From NCBI GenBank assembly GCA_019114115.1, contig DXGD01000348.1:1-7243 (forward strand): a DNA stretch of 7,243 nt, read 5' to 3'. This DNA is from Candidatus Nesterenkonia stercoripullorum (GTDB taxonomy: Bacteria; Actinomycetota; Actinomycetes; Actinomycetales; Micrococcaceae). This document shows positions 6,107 through 7,243 of this stretch, piece by piece (the stretch's first letter is position 1; each line of letters opens with the position of its first letter). Both the position numbers and the translations under genes were made by a program. Under the pieces are notes generated by a model. It saw only the letters and a program-made list of their open reading frames with translations. It had not been told where the DNA came from and searched no databases.

Positions 6107-7243
6107 ATGTCCCACGAATCCTCATTCGGCACTATGCGTATTGCCCTGGCCACCGGTGACGACATCCGCGGATGGTCATACGGCGAGGTCAAGAAGCCCG
6201 AGACGATCAACTACCGCACTCTGAAGCCGGAGAAGGACGGACTCTTCTGCGAGAAGATCTTCGGCCCTTCCCGGGACTGGGAGTGCTACTGCGGCAAGTA
6301 CAAGCGCGTGCGCTTCAAGGGCATCATCTGTGAGCGCTGCGGCGTCGAGGTGACTCGCGCCAAAGTGCGTCGTGAGCGGATGGGCCACATCCAGCTCGCC
6401 GCCCCAGTGACGCACATCTGGTACTTCAAGGGTGTGCCCTCACGCCTGGGCTACCTGCTGGACCTGGCCCCGAAGGACCTTGAGAAGGTCATCTACTTCG
6501 CCGCGTACATGATCACCTCGGTCGATGACGAGCGCCGCCACGAGGACCTGCCCAACCTGCAGGCCGAGTACGACCAGGAGACCAAGCACCTGGCCGACCA
6601 GCGCGACGCCGATATCGCCGCGATCGCCAAGGACCTCGAGGATGACCTCGAGCGTCTGGAAGGCGAGGGAGCGAAGGCAGCCGAGAAGAAGAAGGCCCGC
6701 GACACTGCCGATAAGCAGATGGCGCAGGTGCGCAAACGCGCTGACGCTGAGATCGAGCAGATCGAACGCGTCTGGGAGCGCTTCAAGAACCTCAAGGTCT
6801 CCGACCTCGAGGGCGATGAAGCGCTGTTCCGCGACATGCGCGCCAAGTACGGTCAGTACTTCGAGGGCTACATGGGTGCGGAGTCGATCCAGAAGCGCCT
6901 GGCCAATTTCGATATGGATGACGAGGCTGAGAAGCTTCGCGAGACGATCGCCAATGGCAAGGGTCAGCGGAAGACGCGTGCCCTGAAGCGCCTGAAGGTG
7001 CTCAACGCATTCCTCGGCACCGGAAACTCGCCGCAGGGTATGGTCCTGGACGCCGTCCCGGTGATCCCGCCGGAGATCCGCCCCATGGTCCAGCTCGACG
7101 GCGGCCGTTTCGCGACCTCCGACCTCAACGATCTCTACCGTCGTGTGATCAACCGCAACAACCGTCTCAAGCGGCTCCTCGACCTCGGTGCCCCCGAGAT
7201 CATCGTCAACAACGAGAAGCGGATGCTCCAGGAAGCCGTCGAC
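6107..7243 (+). CDS. rpoC: DNA-directed RNA polymerase subunit beta-prime (N-terminal part, cut by window end)
   Basis: This is the first 379 codons of RpoC, open to the window edge; the full protein is usually about 1,290-1,300 residues in this group. It begins MSHESSFG, close to the MSSESSFG of Arthrobacter relatives as I remember them. The zinc-binding site has Cys60, Cys62, Cys75 and Cys78 (ECYCGKYK, then CERCGVEV). Residues about 140-230 are a charged helical hairpin, the insert known from actinobacterial RNA polymerase structures. The [13 protein letters not shown] segment (286-298) and [17 protein letters not shown] (330-346) follow, and the window ends inside the clamp helices that bind sigma factor (about 339-379). 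The catalytic NADFDGD motif lies beyond the window. The ATG at 6107 has GAGG only 3 nt upstream within a purine-rich leader; the next in-frame ATG (6134) has no ribosome site and would remove conserved residues. Confidence 0.97.
   Translation, partial: MSHESSFGTMRIALATGDDIRGWSYGEVKKPETINYRTLKPEKDGLFCEKIFGPSRDWECYCGKYKRVRFKGIICERCGVEVTRAKVRRERMGHIQLAAPVTHIWYFKGVPSRLGYLLDLAPKDLEKVIYFAAYMITSVDDERRHEDLPNLQAEYDQETKHLADQRDADIAAIAKDLEDDLERLEGEGAKAAEKKKARDTADKQMAQVRKRADAEIEQIERVWERFKNLKVSDLEGDEALFRDMRAKYGQYFEGYMGAESIQKRLANFDMDDEAEKLRETIANGKGQRKTRALKRLKVLNAFLGTGNSPQGMVLDAVPVIPPEIRPMVQLDGGRFATSDLNDLYRRVINRNNRLKRLLDLGAPEIIVNNEKRMLQEAVD

Noticed and set aside
6073..6120. Direct repeat CACGAATC at 6073-6080 and 6113-6120, flanking the rpoC start
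   Set aside because: Eight bases repeated 40 bp apart, with the second copy being codons of RpoC. The context gives no reason to see it as functional.

Overview
The window is a high-GC actinobacterial chromosome segment. Its strongest landmark is the rpoB-rpoC pair for RNA polymerase beta and beta-prime. The RpoB and RpoC wording (an N-terminus reading VASSTS, a C-terminus ending AEPSSVEEV, and RpoC beginning MSHESSFG) resembles Micrococcales, probably Micrococcaceae (Arthrobacter/Nesterenkonia-like). That placement rests on remembered family sequences, not on a search.

Layout, all genes on the + strand. A short upstream region (1-93) leads into a two-gene signalling operon. It encodes a PspC-domain membrane histidine kinase (94-1569) and, 31 bp downstream, its NarL/LuxR-type response regulator (1601-2260). 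A 265-bp intergenic region follows. It holds three short perfect inverted repeats, a weak candidate promoter, and a clear SigA-type promoter (TTGCCA, 16 bp, TATAAT) for rpoB with a leader of about 100 nt. rpoB most likely starts at a TTG (2526) and ends at 6050. After a 56-bp purine-rich gap comes rpoC (6107 to the window end). Only its first 379 codons are present, so it has no stop codon here.

How the genes work together. RpoB and RpoC form the catalytic core of RNA polymerase and are very probably co-transcribed. The kinase and regulator are a cognate pair of a type common in Actinobacteria and thought to sense the cell envelope through the PspC module. All signature residues are intact: His301 and Asn397 in the kinase, and Asp13/Asp14, Asp57, Ser88 and Lys110 in the regulator. 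They sit upstream of rpoB but appear to be a separate transcription unit, because rpoB has its own strong promoter.

I see no mobile element, CRISPR array, tRNA, rRNA or defence system. This is essentially a conserved housekeeping locus. The points worth a second look are the unusual rpoB start, the palindromes before the rpoB promoter, and the placement of the two-component system next to rpoB. I found no convincing undescribed system.
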